Positions 62,773 to 64,000 of a DNA stretch of 64,000 nucleotides are shown in pieces (positions within the stretch are counted from its first letter, which is position 1; each line of letters starts with the position of its first letter). The notes below the pieces were generated by a model. The model was not told the origin of the DNA. It saw only the letters and a list, made by a program, of their open reading frames with translations, and ran no database searches. Both the position numbers and the translations under genes were made by a program. Source of the DNA: Vallitaleaceae bacterium 9-2 (GTDB lineage Bacteria > Bacillota > Clostridia > Lachnospirales > Vallitaleaceae); contig CP121691.1 of NCBI GenBank assembly GCA_038396585.1, forward strand, positions 3,749,170 to 3,813,169, in the 5' to 3' direction.

Positions 62773-63111
62773 TTATATTTCCCATAATTTATTTAATTTT
62801 AGCAAGTGAATAATTCCACTTTCAAATTCTTGAAATGTATGCTCTTTTGCTGATGGGCGAACGATGACGATCATATCATACCCCTTAATCATCTTATGCT
62901 GATTTAAGCGAAAAACCTCACGAACTAAGCGGGTCATTCGATGTCTTACAACACTGTTACCCACTTTTTTACTGACCGATATGCCCAGACGACTCTCCGT
63001 AGACCCATTTTTCATAATATACATTATAAAGAGACGATTCGCCTTTGATCGATGATAATTATATACTTTTTTAAATTCACTTGTTTTTTTGAGTGAAGTA
63101 ACAAATTTCAT
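62773..63111 (-). CDS. rnpA: Ribonuclease P protein component
   Basis: Protein subunit of RNase P, 112 residues. RLGISVSKKVGNSVVRHRMTRLVREVFR is the conserved RNA-binding signature (about 41-68), and YDMIVIVRPSAKEHTF follows. It lies in the invariant rpmH-rnpA-yidD-yidC order. Confidence 0.97.
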   Translation of the reverse strand: MKFVTSLKKTSEFKKVYNYHRSKANRLFIMYIMKNGSTESRLGISVSKKVGNSVVRHRMTRLVREVFRLNQHKMIKGYDMIVIVRPSAKEHTFQEFESGIIHLLKLNKLWEI

Positions 63112-63277
63112 ATTAACACTTCTTTTCCCTGATGATTAGCATATCAAAACGAAGTCTCACCCAATTTGGATACAGAGTTTTAACAGCTTAATCCCTAATT
63201 GTAGAAAGGGAAAGTCAATCTAAACAAACGATAGATAAACTTTCCCATTTATTCTTGGTTTTTAAAGACATTTTTCA

Positions 63278-63412
63278 TTATGCTGATAATGCTTTTCTAC
63301 CTTTAGCTCTTCTTCTTGCTAAAACTTTTCTACCACCAACGGAACTCATTCTTTTTCTAAAACCATGCTCTTTACTACGTTGACGCTTTTTTGGTTGAAA
63401 TGTTCTTTTCAT
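63278..63412 (-). CDS. rpmH: 50S ribosomal protein L34
   Basis: 44-residue ribosomal protein: it begins [20 protein letters not shown], includes [20 protein letters not shown] and ends ALSA. The length and sequence are fully typical. GGAGG lies 8 nt before the ATG at 63412. Next gene upstream across the origin region is dnaA on the other strand. Confidence 0.98.
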   Translation of the reverse strand: MKRTFQPKKRQRSKEHGFRKRMSSVGGRKVLARRRAKGRKALSA

Positions 63413-64000
63413 TTTGGCACCTCCTTAACAAATCTATACGAATTCATCGAATCCAAGATTATTTAAATCTTACATGTACATCAATTTTTGAAGTTCACAA
63501 ATATAGCTTCAAAAAGCACTATTCCAATTATAATAAAAACTTCCCTATACGTCAAGAAATAAATACTCTTTTTTTATATTCTTGAAAAAATTAAATATAT
63601 TTATATTTTCTTATCCACAGCATATTGCCGAATTATAGCCTATATGTGGATAACTTGTTCGTACTTTCTTATCCACATGTTATCCTTTTTCTGTGGATAA
63701 GCTCCTCTTTTTTACAATATTCTTATTCACATCCAATTTCAAAAAGCTATTACAATCCCTTGATTTTATGATATTCTAATACTGTCAACAATTTTAATCC
63801 ACATTTGTTGATAAATAATGCCTATTTTGACTTATCCACAACTTCAACAGTATTCACCTTGATTATTATAAACACTATTCATCCACAGGTAAAAAATTAA
63901 ACTGTTGAAAACTTCCATTCATTAATGGTAATATAGGTTCTATACTCATCATATACCATAGGTTAAATATGTATGAAATTAAATAAAGGAGGTCGATCCA
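63413..64000. other. Origin region between rpmH and dnaA with DnaA-box cluster
   Basis: A 588-base gene-free, AT-rich stretch. Exact DnaA boxes (TTATCCACA) lie at 63611-63619 (+), 63645-63653 (-), 63669-63677 (+), 63692-63700 (-) and 63832-63840 (+), plus TTATTCACA at 63723-63731 (+). One-mismatch boxes are at 63806-63814 (-) and 63879-63887 (+). This is the incA/incB-type half of a bipartite Firmicute origin. The window ends with AAAGGAGGTCGATCCA, a ribosome site whose final A at 64000 is probably the first base of the dnaA ATG. The unwinding element is expected after dnaA. Confidence 0.92.

Noticed and set aside
1..64000. rRNA, tRNA, phage, transposase and defence genes
   Set aside because: No rRNA or tRNA sequence, integrase, transposase, restriction or toxin-antitoxin gene was recognised on either strand.

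Overview
The window is low-GC DNA from a Gram-positive member of the Clostridia (Firmicutes). The support is lineage-typical gene content and order: rpmH-rnpA-yidD-yidC-jag-mnmE-mnmG-rsmG followed by Soj/Spo0J-type ParA/ParB, a DegS/DegU-like pair, strong AGGAGG ribosome sites, sigma-A promoters, and a clostridial fab-acc operon. Lachnospirales/Vallitalea-like is my guess; the genus cannot be fixed by eye. The right edge stops at the ribosome site of a gene that is almost certainly dnaA. The last ~590 bases therefore hold the rpmH-side origin region with at least six good DnaA boxes. Most genes are on the minus strand, co-directional with a fork leaving that origin leftwards.

Layout from left to right. 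(1) 1-3235: a sugar ABC uptake operon (permease cut by the edge, lipoprotein binding protein) with its LacI-type repressor and operator-like sites. (2) 3396-4904: a DUF1846 protein. (3) 4988-11254: a four-gene operon for pectin-type polysaccharide fragments: YesU-like DUF1961 protein, YetA/PL26-like exo-rhamnogalacturonan lyase candidate, SGNH esterase, GH3 glycosidase. None shows an obvious signal peptide, so action on imported oligosaccharides is likely. (4) 11482-19236: a cysteine-free alpha-2-macroglobulin-like protein, SfsA, and an S-layer-anchored DUF1593 protein. (5) 19224-28400: the most unusual part. An Rbs-type ABC transporter, an MDR polyol dehydrogenase and an FGGY kinase lie downstream of a two-component system. 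Its kinase is a fusion of a degenerate RbsA-like ABC domain, a GAF domain and a HisKA_2-type kinase; its response regulator carries an ANTAR RNA-binding domain. Two leaders, one before the kinase gene and one before the binding-protein gene, each carry tandem small hairpins with nearly the same loop (UUAUGRNNG). In each, the second hairpin overlaps the 5' arm of an intrinsic terminator. This reads as a self-contained antitermination circuit in which a dead copy of the transporter ATPase may report on transport.

(6) 28509-29905: a cold-shock protein and an oxygen-dependent fatty-acid desaturase under a Fur-box promoter. (7) 30184-36415: an AraC regulator with a receiver-like N-terminus, two MDR dehydrogenases around a split transketolase (an unidentified sugar or polyol route), and a CBS-pair protein. 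(8) 36485-44687: type II fatty-acid synthesis, fabH-acpP-fabD-fabG-fabF-accB-fabZ-accC-accD-accA, driven from a promoter covered by two FabT-like boxes, with no enoyl reductase in the cluster. (9) 44754-51238: housekeeping and membrane genes (CPBP protease, two HAD phosphatases, FxsA, DUF1700/DUF4097 pair, RsmA, ArsR regulator, DUF4446). (10) 51261-54945: ParB, ParA, two parS sites (one at the centre of a 58-bp perfect palindrome), DegU-like and DegS-like proteins. (11) 55137-63412: alpha/beta hydrolase, GNAT, then the conserved origin-proximal block.

No rRNA, tRNA, CRISPR array, insertion sequence or prophage was seen. All family names come from reading motifs by eye; no search was run.
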